Shown: positions 1-5,888, numbered from the stretch's first letter. The stretch is DNA of 12,986 nucleotides from Candidatus Falkowiibacteriota bacterium (GCA_903920975.1 CAIXNZ010000009.1:1-12986); one strand, 5' to 3'. Made by a program: numbers and translations. Notes: generated by a model from the sequence alone, not told the origin.

Positions 1-141
1 CATTTTTTTTATACTTAAAATCTACACATTTAATCATGGGCTTCTATAAATCTATGAATATCTTTTGACAAAAATTAAATTATAAAAGTATTGCAGCGTA
101 AAATCCAATTGCTATGCTTAAAGTAAATAATTAAAAAAAAT
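1..141. other. AT-rich leader region, no supported gene
   Basis: No coding frame is supported here. TTGACA at 65-70 overlaps a minus-strand TTGTCA (71-66), which has a TATAGA 17 bp further along, and a minus-strand ATG sits at positions 3-1. A divergent gene may therefore start at the left edge, but only its first codon would be visible. Confidence 0.3.
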
Positions 142-2259
142 ATGCCAAAACAAAAACAAAAAATTAAAATTATAGTCCTTATTATCTCCCTGCTTTCGGG
201 ATTTTTTATTTATCCAAAAAATGCCAAGGCAACAGACACAGACATAATTATAAATGAAATCGGTGCCTATGAAAAAAGTGAAAATGAATGGCTGGAAATT
301 TTTAACAAGGGCACTGAAGCGGTTGATATGACAGGCTGGAAATTTTACGAAGACCAAACCAACCATAAACTTTCGGCTTATCAAAATGATTTTATAATTG
401 ATCCAGCCGAATATGCCATTATTGCCAATGTGGCTGCCAATTTTAATAGTTTGCACCCTGATTTTAATGGCACAATCTTAGACAGTTCCTGGTCATCGTT
501 GAAAGAAAGTGGTGAAGAAATAGGTTTGAAAAATTCTAAAGGTGACGCCATAGAACTTTTTACTTATATCCCTTGCCCCAATACTTCATTGCAAAGAATT
601 GATGCCAATCTAGCCGATTACACTGATAAAAATTGGCAGGCGCACCAAACCTCAAATAGCGCAGGCAAAATAAATGAGTTCCCACAACAAGATAACAGCG
701 GGGGTGATAATCAAAATGATAATGGGAACAATGGGGGCGAAGGAGGGCAAGACAACAATGGAGGTCAGGATAACAACGGAGACAATGGAGACAATGGGAG
801 CGAAGGAGGGCAAGACAACAATGGAGGTGAAAATAATCTGCCGCCTACAACTACTGCTGTAAAACCTACCCAAGTTGTTTCGTCAGGCACCGTGGTAATC
901 AACGAATTTATTTCTGATCCAGCTGATGGCGATGTGGAATGGATAGAGCTTTATAATAAAAACTCTTTTGATATTAATTTGAGCGAATGGAAAATTTTAG
1001 ATGGCGCCGAAACAGTCACGAATTTGAGCGGTACCTTGGGTTCAAATTTTGACAATCGCTTTTTAGTCATTGAAAATCCCAAGGGCAAATTAAATAATTC
1101 TGGCGATGCCATAATTTTGAAAGATGATAAAAATAATATTATTGATGCGGTTTATTATGGCAACTGGGCCAGCGGCTTTGTTGACCAAAACGCGCCCATG
1201 GCCAAAGATCCGAATTCAGTAGCCAGAATTTTTGATGGCGCTAATACTTATAATAATAAAAGCGATTTTGTGGTAACTCAAACTCCCACAAAAGGCGAAA
1301 TAAATATTATTACATTGCTAGAAGATGCTAAGAAGGACTTGGAAAATAATGCCACCAAAGAAAATAAAATTGATGAGAAGGCCATAATAATTAATGAAAT
1401 TTATCCTAACCCCATTGGCTCGGATTTGGAGAATGAATTTATTGAATTAAAAAATACCGGCAATGTGCCAATTGATTTGGCTGGCTGGAAAATAAAAGAT
1501 AATAGCAAAAAGATCTATACAATTACTGCCAAGGATTTTTCCGATACCATAATTAAACCGGGCACAATATTGGTAATTGAAAGAAAAATTAGCCAAATGG
1601 CGCTTAATAACGACAAAGACACTATTAAATTGGTTGATGCCGAAGACAAAACAATCCAAACCGTAAAATATAGCGAGGAAGAAAATGTGCCAGAAGATGT
1701 CGCCTATATAAGCGATGAAAATGGCGATTGGTTTTGGACTACTACGCCCACCAGGGGCCAGGAAAATATTCTGACTAAATTGAATCATGCGCCAGAAATA
1801 AATTTAGATTGCGCTAAAACTGCCCAAATTGGCGAGGAAATTATTTGCGATGCCTCTGATTCATATGACTTAGATGATGATAATTTATCTTTTGCCTGGC
1901 AACTGGATGACTTAACTTCCAATGAACCGATTATCAGCCACAAATTTACAAAATCCGGCTCATTTACAATTACTCTAACTATTTCTGATGGCCAAGCTGA
2001 GAGCAAAGAAACGCAAAAAATTAAAATTGCTGCGCCCGCGAAAGAGCCGGCACCAGCCACAACAAAAGCTAAAAGCACCAAGACCACAAAAAAACCAACT
2101 GCCTCTCCACTAGCTAGGGCTGAGGACTTGGTGATTGCACCGAATAATCAGGCCAATCAAATTTTAAAATATCTGGTAACAAGTGCGCTTTTTCTAGGCT
2201 TGGGAATTGCGGCGGTTATTAAGAAAAAGAAAAAAGCTCCGAGTGATAATATCACTTAG
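142..2259 (+). CDS. Secreted, membrane-anchored lamin-tail-domain (LTD) protein with PKD-like domain
   Basis: This 705-residue protein is predicted to be exported and held on the cell surface. Residues 1-30 look like a signal peptide: a lysine-rich start, a hydrophobic core at about 9-24, and cleavage near NAKA. Three LTD-type beta domains follow at about 34-178, 250-388 and 414-543. Each opens with an INE(I/F) strand, contains an E-W/F-(I/L)-E-(L/I) segment, and closes with a motif such as TPTKGEIN or TPTRGQEN. A Gly/Asn/Asp-rich linker (about 183-232) separates LTD1 from LTD2. Residues about 549-632 resemble a PKD domain (CDASDSYDLDDD, then TLTISDG). A Lys/Thr/Ala/Pro linker, a TM helix at about 676-693 and a KKKKK stop-transfer tail end the protein. 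LTD domains are common in bacterial surface proteins; the exact role here is unknown. The ATG at 142 lacks a Shine-Dalgarno but directly precedes the signal peptide. The gene is convergent with the small gene downstream. Confidence 0.9.
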   Translation: MPKQKQKIKIIVLIISLLSGFFIYPKNAKATDTDIIINEIGAYEKSENEWLEIFNKGTEAVDMTGWKFYEDQTNHKLSAYQNDFIIDPAEYAIIANVAANFNSLHPDFNGTILDSSWSSLKESGEEIGLKNSKGDAIELFTYIPCPNTSLQRIDANLADYTDKNWQAHQTSNSAGKINEFPQQDNSGGDNQNDNGNNGGEGGQDNNGGQDNNGDNGDNGSEGGQDNNGGENNLPPTTTAVKPTQVVSSGTVVINEFISDPADGDVEWIELYNKNSFDINLSEWKILDGAETVTNLSGTLGSNFDNRFLVIENPKGKLNNSGDAIILKDDKNNIIDAVYYGNWASGFVDQNAPMAKDPNSVARIFDGANTYNNKSDFVVTQTPTKGEINIITLLEDAKKDLENNATKENKIDEKAIIINEIYPNPIGSDLENEFIELKNTGNVPIDLAGWKIKDNSKKIYTITAKDFSDTIIKPGTILVIERKISQMALNNDKDTIKLVDAEDKTIQTVKYSEEENVPEDVAYISDENGDWFWTTTPTRGQENILTKLNHAPEINLDCAKTAQIGEEIICDASDSYDLDDDNLSFAWQLDDLTSNEPIISHKFTKSGSFTITLTISDGQAESKETQKIKIAAPAKEPAPATTKAKSTKTTKKPTASPLARAEDLVIAPNNQANQILKYLVTSALFLGLGIAAVIKKKKKAPSDNIT
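730..828 (+). repeat. Imperfect tandem repeat encoding the Gly/Asn/Asp-rich linker
   Basis: A 36-bp block at 730-765 recurs at 793-828 with one mismatch, a 63-bp (21-codon) period. The intervening bases carry shorter GGAGGTCAGGATAAC-like and GGAGACAAT units. The repeat is in frame and encodes acidic GGQDNNGG-type linker sequence between the first two LTD domains. A period divisible by three suggests the linker can change length without frameshifting. Confidence 0.85.
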
Positions 2260-2265
2260 AGCTTT
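2233..2265. terminator. Bidirectional hairpin terminator between convergent genes
   Basis: Arms AAAGCTC (2233-2239) and GAGCTTT (2259-2265) pair. An inner AGTGAT/ATCACT stem (2242-2247 and 2251-2256) closes an AAT loop. Read on the minus strand the hairpin is followed by a long T-rich stretch (complement of the AAAAAGAAAAAG-type lysine codons), so it fits best as the terminator of the small minus-strand gene. It lies inside the last codons and stop of the plus-strand gene. Confidence 0.65.
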
Positions 2266-2455
2266 ATTGAAGGGTCAGGCCCTCTGCTTCGGCAATTTCT
2301 TCCCTTGATAAATCGCCGTTGGACTTCATAATCGCGTATTCTTCGGGGTAATACTTGATTAGGCACTTGGGGCAAATGCCTCCGCTGACATCATCAAACT
2401 TTGATTCAGTATATCCCAAGACCTTGTTACAAATACAGCATATCAGCTTGAGCAT
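2264..2455 (-). CDS. Small zinc-ribbon-like protein, function unknown
   Basis: This 63-residue soluble protein has two CxxC knuckles: C6-x2-C9 (CCIC) and C28-x2-C31 (CPKC). The 18-residue gap between them is typical of a small zinc ribbon or rubredoxin-like knuckle pair, so zinc binding is inferred. The C-terminus (about 48-63) is acidic, with an LSREEIAEAEGL helix. The start is taken as the ATG at 2455 because a strong GGAGGTGA Shine-Dalgarno (2461-2468) lies 5 nt upstream and a consensus promoter begins at 2518. An extension to 2518 would begin with a TTG inside the -35 box, which cannot be right. The gene is divergent from the Avd-like gene. I do not recognise a named family. The short, strongly initiated, solo transcript hints at a regulatory or stress-type small protein, but that is speculation. 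Confidence 0.8.
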   Translation of the reverse strand: MLKLICCICNKVLGYTESKFDDVSGGICPKCLIKYYPEEYAIMKSNGDLSREEIAEAEGLTLQ

Positions 2456-2489
2456 CTTCTTCACCTCCTTTTTAAATATTTTATACCAA

Positions 2490-2518
2490 ATAATAGCATA
2501 AAATAATAAGTTTGTCAA
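2490..2518 (-). promoter_or_regulatory. Strong sigma70-type promoter, TTGACA-N17-TATTAT
   Basis: On the minus strand a perfect -35 TTGACA (2518-2513) is followed by a 17-bp spacer and a -10 TATTAT (2495-2490). The transcript would start near 2483, leaving a leader of about 28 nt that contains the GGAGGTGA site of the zinc-ribbon-like gene. Confidence 0.85.
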
Positions 2519-2525
2519 TAATATA

Positions 2526-2535
2526 ACCTATAGGT
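2526..2535. promoter_or_regulatory. Perfect 10-bp palindrome ACCTATAGGT, possible operator
   Basis: ACCTATAGGT is fully self-complementary. It sits 8 bp upstream of the -35 box of the minus-strand promoter, inside the divergent region between the zinc-ribbon-like gene and the Avd-like gene. A repressor site is possible, but only the symmetry and position support it. Confidence 0.35.
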
Positions 2536-2542
2536 CGAATAT

Positions 2543-2567
2543 ATGTTCTTTAACACTTAAAGAACAT
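2543..2567. promoter_or_regulatory. 11-bp perfect inverted repeat, operator or leader stem-loop
   Basis: ATGTTCTTTAA and TTAAAGAACAT are exact reverse complements separated by CAC. The element ends 21 nt before the ATG of the Avd-like gene. No T-run follows on either strand, so it is not an intrinsic terminator. It may be a protein-binding dyad or a stem-loop in the leader RNA. Confidence 0.6.
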
Positions 2568-2588
2568 CTAATTAATAAACAAAAAACT

Positions 2589-2975
2589 ATGGCAAGAATG
2601 AAAGACATTTTGGAAAATTTTTCAGAAAAATTTCCAATCTTAAACAAAACCTACGAGCTTTATCAAAACGCTTCTGAAATTTCTTCCAGTGAAGAAAACA
2701 CGTTAAGAAAAAGCGCCGAGATAACAATTTTAGAAATTCTTGAATTAATTGTTATCGCCACACGCCAAGCTAAGGTGGACAAGAAACAAACTTTAAAACA
2801 GGCACTGCGTAAATTAGATACCATGAAAGTATTTGCTGACATGGCTTCGCAGCTAGAATTAATCAAGGAACCAAAGTATAACAAAATTCAAGAAGGATTA
2901 AACTCAGTTGGCGCCATGCTGGGCGGCTGGTTAAAATCAGTTTCCGCTATTGAAGCTCCTGTTGCTGCTAAATAA
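2589..2975 (+). CDS. Avd/S23-like four-helix-bundle protein
   Basis: This 128-residue, almost wholly helical protein resembles the 'four helix bundle protein' family (S23 intervening-sequence proteins and bAvd accessory proteins of diversity-generating retroelements). Supporting segments, in order, are FPILNKTYELYQ (15-26), an LEILELIVIAT helix (48-58), a KQTLKQALRKLDTMKVFADMA helix pair (66-86), and the closing YNKIQEGLNSVGAMLGGWLKS (97-117). The last part matches the usual Y..i...l.eiGrmLGGW.ks ending of the family. Known members assemble as pentameric basic barrels and bind nucleic acid or a reverse transcriptase; here that is only inference. No reverse transcriptase, template repeat or 23S rRNA gene is in the window, so this is an orphan copy. 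The ATG at 2589 has no Shine-Dalgarno. The gene stands alone, with a dyad upstream and a strong terminator downstream. Confidence 0.8.
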   Translation: MARMKDILENFSEKFPILNKTYELYQNASEISSSEENTLRKSAEITILEILELIVIATRQAKVDKKQTLKQALRKLDTMKVFADMASQLELIKEPKYNKIQEGLNSVGAMLGGWLKSVSAIEAPVAAK

Positions 2976-2982
2976 TTTAAAA

Positions 2983-3018
2983 AAAAGGCCCTCCGCGCTA
3001 CGGAGAGCCTTTTGTTTT
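2983..3018. terminator. Strong bidirectional intrinsic terminator
   Basis: AAAAGGC-C-CTCCG (2983-2995) pairs with CGGAG-A-GCCTTTT (3001-3013) around a CGCTA loop, with one internal mismatch. T-runs follow on both strands, so it can terminate the Avd-like gene (+) and the TPR gene (-). The stop codon of the latter overlaps its edge. Confidence 0.9.
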
Positions 3019-3271
3019 AGGTGAAAACTTTTAACCGTTTGAGACTTCCCAGACTTTGCCGGAAAGTTGTTGATTGAGGATCAAGCTCCACTGCCCTCTG
3101 CCATGCTGTTTCTTGCTGAACTTGATCGCCCATTAAACAATGGATTGAGCCCAACTCGTGATACAAGCGTGCCTTTTCTTTCTGGCAATGGCCATTATTA
3201 CGAATTTCTTCCTCAATTTCGGTTAGAGTCTCTAAAAGAACAACACCGTCAACACAAACATCGTCAGACAT
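3017..3271 (-). CDS. Small TPR-like protein
   Basis: This 84-residue soluble protein has no signal peptide or TM segment. Residues about 35-68 fit one TPR helix pair: ARLYHELGSIHCLMGD, then a second helix with AWQRAVELDP, the classic ending of a TPR unit. An acidic helix (ETLTEIEEEIRNNG, 14-27) precedes it, and a helix-forming tail (FRQSLGSLKRL) follows. TPR units normally mediate protein-protein contacts; a single copy may need partners or self-association. The start is the ATG at 3271, about 9 nt from a GGAGGG site; a TTG one codon earlier is possible. GC by eye is in the mid-40% range, above neighbouring genes. It has its own promoter and shares a terminator with the convergent Avd-like gene. 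Confidence 0.78.
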   Translation of the reverse strand: MSDDVCVDGVVLLETLTEIEEEIRNNGHCQKEKARLYHELGSIHCLMGDQVQQETAWQRAVELDPQSTTFRQSLGSLKRLKVFT

Positions 3272-3308
3272 CAATAATTACCCTCCTTAAAATTTAAAAA
3301 TATTGAGT

Positions 3309-3337
3309 AGTTTATCAGTTAAAAACAATATTGTCAA
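3309..3337 (-). promoter_or_regulatory. Sigma70-type promoter, TTGACA-N17-TAAACT
   Basis: The minus strand shows a perfect -35 TTGACA (3337-3332), a 17-bp spacer and a -10 TAAACT (3314-3309). The start point would be near 3302, giving a leader of about 30 nt with the GGAGGG ribosome site of the TPR gene. Confidence 0.75.
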
Positions 3338-3348
3338 GGAGGCAAAAT

Positions 3349-3377
3349 AAAAAAACGCCATTTTTAGCGCTTTTTTT
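3349..3377 (-). terminator. Probable terminator of the metzincin gene
   Basis: On the minus strand an A-run plus CGC pairs with GCG plus a T-run (arms about 3351-3358 and 3367-3375, one bulged base), followed by a TTTTTTTATTTT tail. It lies 12 nt past the stop codon of the peptidase gene. The stem is short in G/C, so confidence is moderate. Confidence 0.55.
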
Positions 3378-3388
3378 GAACTTAATAC

Positions 3389-4042
3389 TTATACTAAACC
3401 CGCGTTTTTTAAAATTTTATTAATCTCAAAGCTTAAGGCCGTGACCGTACCCCAAGTTTGTGCCATAATACTTTGTTCCCCAGATTCTTTAAGATTATCG
3501 CTAATCCATTTTTTTTCACCATTGGCATATTCATAATGATATTCATCAGCTAATCCCATCATGTGCCCGGCTTCATGAGCAGCTGCTCTCTCTGAAGTTT
3601 GGATTGTCCACTCGCCCGTACTATTTTTATCAGAATTGGGCAAGCTAAAAGTTACATCCGCCAAATTACCGCGCTTATTTTTTTCACTGCTAACCACGCT
3701 TATGCAATGATAATCAGGATAATCAGAGCACTCTTTGCCGCTTTCCATTTTCAAAAGCTCAAATGTATAAACAATATCGCTGGAATTATCAGTATAAACT
3801 TTTGTGCAATATTTATTATTCCAAACATTGGTCATGCCTTCTTGCCACTTGATTAATAAATCATCAGCTTGTTTTTTTGCCTCAGCATCTTGAAAATCAA
3901 ACACGACTTTAACTTTAATTTCATAGCCAAAATCAGCAGTCTTTGTAATGATTGTTTTGGCCTGGCTACTATCTGCAAACAAAAAAGCAGTGATAATAAT
4001 TACTGCCCCTAATAAAATTTTCCAGCTGTGTTTTTTGATCAC
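3389..4042 (-). CDS. Secreted metzincin-type zinc metallopeptidase
   Basis: This 217-residue protein begins with a signal peptide (MIKKHSWK, hydrophobic 9-22, cleavage near SSQA-K at about 28). The catalytic motif HEAGHMMGLADEY at 156-168 fits the metzincin pattern HExxHxxGxxH/D: H156, H160 and probably D166 as zinc ligands, E157 as catalytic base. SIMA at 191-194 fits the Met-turn expected after it. Three cysteines (79, 105, 113) in the exported part could form disulfides. It probably cleaves peptides outside the membrane; the substrate is unknown. The start is GTG at 4042: the frame is closed by TAG at 4057-4055, and no ATG precedes the signal peptide. There is no Shine-Dalgarno. The start directly abuts a terminator-like hairpin and U-run. 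The protein is short for a metzincin, so it may consist of little more than the catalytic domain. Confidence 0.85.
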   Translation of the reverse strand: MIKKHSWKILLGAVIIITAFLFADSSQAKTIITKTADFGYEIKVKVVFDFQDAEAKKQADDLLIKWQEGMTNVWNNKYCTKVYTDNSSDIVYTFELLKMESGKECSDYPDYHCISVVSSEKNKRGNLADVTFSLPNSDKNSTGEWTIQTSERAAAHEAGHMMGLADEYHYEYANGEKKWISDNLKESGEQSIMAQTWGTVTALSFEINKILKNAGLV

Positions 4043-4070
4043 AAAAAAATCACGCTAAATAATCGTGATT
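4043..4070 (-). terminator. Hairpin plus T-run: terminator of the ZIP gene, or attenuator of the peptidase gene
   Basis: On the minus strand AATCACG and CGTGATT (4070-4064 and 4054-4048) form a perfect 7-bp stem with a 9-nt loop, followed by five more T (seven in all). It lies 55 nt past the ZIP stop codon and ends at the base immediately before the GTG start of the peptidase gene. Confidence 0.7.
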
Positions 4071-4072
4071 CA

Positions 4073-4100
4073 ATCTTATCTTTTTATAGAAAAAAGGCAA
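4073..4100 (-). promoter_or_regulatory. Candidate promoter TTGCCT-N16-TAAGAT for the peptidase gene
   Basis: Minus-strand -35 TTGCCT (4100-4095) and -10 TAAGAT (4078-4073) are 16 bp apart in the gap after the ZIP gene. Transcription would begin near 4066, at the base of the hairpin at 4070-4048. The leader would then consist almost entirely of that hairpin and the U-run. Confidence 0.5.
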
Positions 4101-4125
4101 GGGGATGGACTGTGGAAAATCTTTA

Positions 4126-4875
4126 TTATAAACCGAACATCTTAATGACAAACATAAATAACAGGGCTAAAATAAAAACTATGAAATTCAGAATCGAGCT
4201 TTTGGCATTGATTTCTTTATGTATTTCTGGAATAAAATCAGAGGCAGCAATATAAAGAAAGCCTCCGGCAGCAATCGGTATAATTACATTAGTGAATCCT
4301 CCGATTTCATTGCTCAAAAAATAGCCAATAAATGCTCCCAAAATAGCGACTGCTGAAAGTAAAAAATTATATATAATTGCCTTGGTTTTGTTATAACCTG
4401 AATAAAGTAAAACGCCAAAATCACCTAATTCCTGCGGAATCTCATGGGAAATAATGGAAATAGTCGTGGCCAAGCCCAAGGCAGGACTAATCACAAAAGC
4501 AGCCATGACTATTATGCCATCTAAAAAATTATGAATGCCATCGCCAACCATGTTAATTTGTCCCAGATGCGTTTTCTCTTCACACTTCTCGTCATGACAA
4601 TGATGCCAGCGTAAAAATTTTTCCATCACAAAAAAAAGGCAAAAACCAACTATGGTCCAAACAAATACCATCAATACATCATCTTTTTTCTCAATAACAT
4701 CCGGTAATAGATGAAAAAAAGCGCCACCGATTAAACTACCGGCTGAAAAGCTAACAAAGAAAATCAATATCTTCCTCAAAATATTATCTTTAAGAACAAA
4801 AACAAAAAAACCAACCTGGCCGATTATACTTATGACCAAGGTGCTTAATAATCCATATAATAATGCTGTGGGCAT
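4126..4875 (-). CDS. ZIP-family divalent metal transporter
   Basis: This 249-residue inner-membrane protein has about seven to eight TM segments (roughly 4-28, 33-58, 67-87, 110-132, 135-158, 166-187, 195-215, 226-247). The ZIP metal-site signatures are intact: HNFLDG at 115-120 and HEIPQELGDF at 144-153, the two helices lining the binuclear metal site. The loop before the first motif is rich in His and Cys (WHHCHDEKCEEKTH, 90-103), as in many ZIP proteins that sense or capture zinc. The HEIPxELGDF form resembles the LIV-1/SLC39A-type subgroup. Likely role: uptake of zinc or a related divalent ion such as iron or manganese; the specific metal cannot be read from sequence. The ATG at 4875 lacks a Shine-Dalgarno. 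A TATAAT -10 lies at 4900-4895 with only a poor -35, so the leader is about 13 nt. Confidence 0.92.
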   Translation of the reverse strand: MPTALLYGLLSTLVISIIGQVGFFVFVLKDNILRKILIFFVSFSAGSLIGGAFFHLLPDVIEKKDDVLMVFVWTIVGFCLFFVMEKFLRWHHCHDEKCEEKTHLGQINMVGDGIHNFLDGIIVMAAFVISPALGLATTISIISHEIPQELGDFGVLLYSGYNKTKAIIYNFLLSAVAILGAFIGYFLSNEIGGFTNVIIPIAAGGFLYIAASDFIPEIHKEINAKSSILNFIVFILALLFMFVIKMFGL

Positions 4876-4941
4876 AAAAAAGTGTTATTGTCTTATTATA
4901 GTTTAAAATCAAATAAAATTGAATAGTCTGCTTATCGCCTC

Positions 4942-4970
4942 TTGATTTTATTTATAAAATATAGTAAACT
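4942..4970 (+). promoter_or_regulatory. tRNA-Gly promoter, TTGATT-N17-TAAACT
   Basis: TTGATT (4942-4947) and TAAACT (4965-4970) are separated by 17 bp. Transcription would begin near 4977, five bases before the mature tRNA. The -10 hexamer is the same as that of the TPR gene promoter. Confidence 0.65.
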
Positions 4971-4981
4971 GATTTTACGAT

Positions 4982-5058
4982 GCGGGTGTAGTTCAGTTGG
5001 CTAGAACGTTTCCTTGCCAAGGAAAAGGTCGCCGGTTCGAATCCGGTCACCCGCTCCA
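4982..5058 (+). tRNA. tRNA-Gly (anticodon GCC)
   Basis: A full cloverleaf of 77 nt with encoded CCA. The acceptor stem is GCGGGTG/CACCCGC with discriminator T73, as expected for bacterial glycine tRNA. The D stem is GTTC/GAAC. The anticodon stem TTTCC/GGAAA encloses loop TTGCCAA, placing GCC at 5016-5018. The T arm is GCCGG-TTCGAAT-CCGGT, with one G-T pair. Confidence 0.97.
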
Positions 5059-5060
5059 GA

Positions 5061-5091
5061 AAAATAACCTTAACAGGTTATTTTCTTTTTT
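5061..5091. terminator. Bidirectional terminator for tRNA-Gly and the TrmH-family gene
   Basis: AAAATAACCT (5061-5070) and AGGTTATTTT (5075-5084) form a perfect 10-bp stem with loop TAAC, followed by a C and six T on the plus strand. The stop codon of the convergent methyltransferase gene (5080-5078) lies within the right arm, so the structure overlaps coding sequence. Confidence 0.85.
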
Positions 5092-5557
5092 CACTGACTT
5101 CATAAAGCGCAATACTGGCCGCAATAGCCACATTTAGAGATTCCTTATTCCCTTGCATGGGGATGTAAATTGTTTTATCGGCTTGTTTCAAAATGCTTCT
5201 ACATATTCCGGTCACTTCATTACCAACAATAATCGCTAAGGGAAATTTTGGCTTAAATTTATTTAATGGTATTGCATCTTTAGTCAGCTCAAGTGCCACA
5301 ATATTAATTTCCTGTTTTTTTAACTTTTTTATCAGGGTCGCTGTTTTCCAACAATGTTCAAATGGTATTGTTTTTTCGGCTCCCAAGGCAGTTTTGGCAA
5401 TCTTTGTTATTTGTTTATCAATCGGATAACCAGAATATCCGCAAAGATAAATTTTTTTGACAGCAAAAGCATCAGCCGAACGAAACATCGAGCCAATGTT
5501 GAATAGACTACGGATATTTTGCAAAATTAAATAAATTTCCTTTTTTCGCGTTGACAT
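5078..5557 (-). CDS. SpoU/TrmH-family RNA 2'-O-methyltransferase
   Basis: This 159-residue cytosolic protein belongs to the SPOUT class, which transfers methyl from S-adenosylmethionine to a ribose 2'-OH in tRNA or rRNA. All three SpoU motifs are visible. Motif 1 is NIRSLFNIGSMFRSADAF (14-31), with the catalytic arginine probably R26. Motif 2 is LAIIVGNEVTGI (107-118). Motif 3 is IYIPMQGNKESLNVAIAASIALYE (130-153). Motifs 2 and 3 form the trefoil-knot SAM site. The protein is essentially the bare catalytic domain, without an N-terminal RNA-binding extension, so it is closer to TrmL- or TrmH-core proteins than to RlmB. The exact RNA target cannot be assigned. The ATG at 5557 has no Shine-Dalgarno; a possible -10 TATATT lies at 5580-5575. 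The gene is divergent from the GIY-YIG gene and convergent with tRNA-Gly. Confidence 0.92.
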   Translation of the reverse strand: MSTRKKEIYLILQNIRSLFNIGSMFRSADAFAVKKIYLCGYSGYPIDKQITKIAKTALGAEKTIPFEHCWKTATLIKKLKKQEINIVALELTKDAIPLNKFKPKFPLAIIVGNEVTGICRSILKQADKTIYIPMQGNKESLNVAIAASIALYEVSEKRK

Positions 5558-5627
5558 AGGCTTGATTTTATTTTAATATAGAAGGTACGAAAAGGAAAAT
5601 AGCAGATTTCCAAATAAAAACAAAAAT

Positions 5628-5882
5628 ATGTATTATACCTATGTACTTTTAAGCAAGAAGGACGACAATTTCTATATTGGATTTACTAAAGATTTAAAGA
5701 ATCGATTTAGAAAACATCAACTAGGCAAAGTATATTCAACAAAATTAAGACAACCATTAATCTTAATTTATTACGAAGCTTGTCTGAATAAAATTGATGC
5801 CGCTAGAAGAGAAAAATATTTCAAGAGTGGTCAAGGTAAAAGATCGCTGAAAAATAGGTTAAAATTTTATTTAAAAGATTAA
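5628..5882 (+). CDS. GIY-YIG nuclease-superfamily small protein (UPF0213/YhbQ-like)
   Basis: This 84-residue protein is a single GIY-YIG domain. The two signature strands are YTYVLLS (3-9) and FYIGFT (15-20), followed by an arginine-bearing helix LKNRFRKHQLGK (23-34) and the helix IDAARREKYFKSGQGK (56-71). E62 is the likely metal-binding glutamate. The length is normal for the short stand-alone family common in Parcubacteria and related to YhbQ. Proteins of this fold cut DNA; for the short stand-alone members the physiological substrate is generally unclear. The ATG at 5628 has an A-rich leader (AAATAAAAACAAAAAT) and no Shine-Dalgarno. The gene is a single-gene unit, divergent from the methyltransferase, and is followed by the repeat cluster that leads into tRNA-Leu. 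That neighbourhood is not enough to claim homing activity. Confidence 0.88.
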   Translation: MYYTYVLLSKKDDNFYIGFTKDLKNRFRKHQLGKVYSTKLRQPLILIYYEACLNKIDAARREKYFKSGQGKRSLKNRLKFYLKD

Positions 5883-5888
5883 TAATGG

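Noticed and set aside
65..118. Promoter for the LTD gene (TTGACA at 65-70, or TTGCAG-N16-TATGCT at 91-118)
   Set aside because: No good -10 stands 16-18 bp from the TTGACA, and the second pair matches consensus poorly; neither is convincing.
652..873. Minus-strand frame opposite the LTD linker repeat
   Set aside because: It is the antisense of the Gly/Asn/Asp repeat, giving an Ile/Val-rich low-complexity peptide with no independent start signals.
2456..2518. N-terminal extension of the zinc-ribbon-like protein
   Set aside because: The extension starts with a TTG that is part of the -35 box and reads through the ribosome site.
2589..2975. A complete diversity-generating retroelement
   Set aside because: Only the Avd-like gene is present; no reverse transcriptase or template/variable repeat pair is visible in the window.
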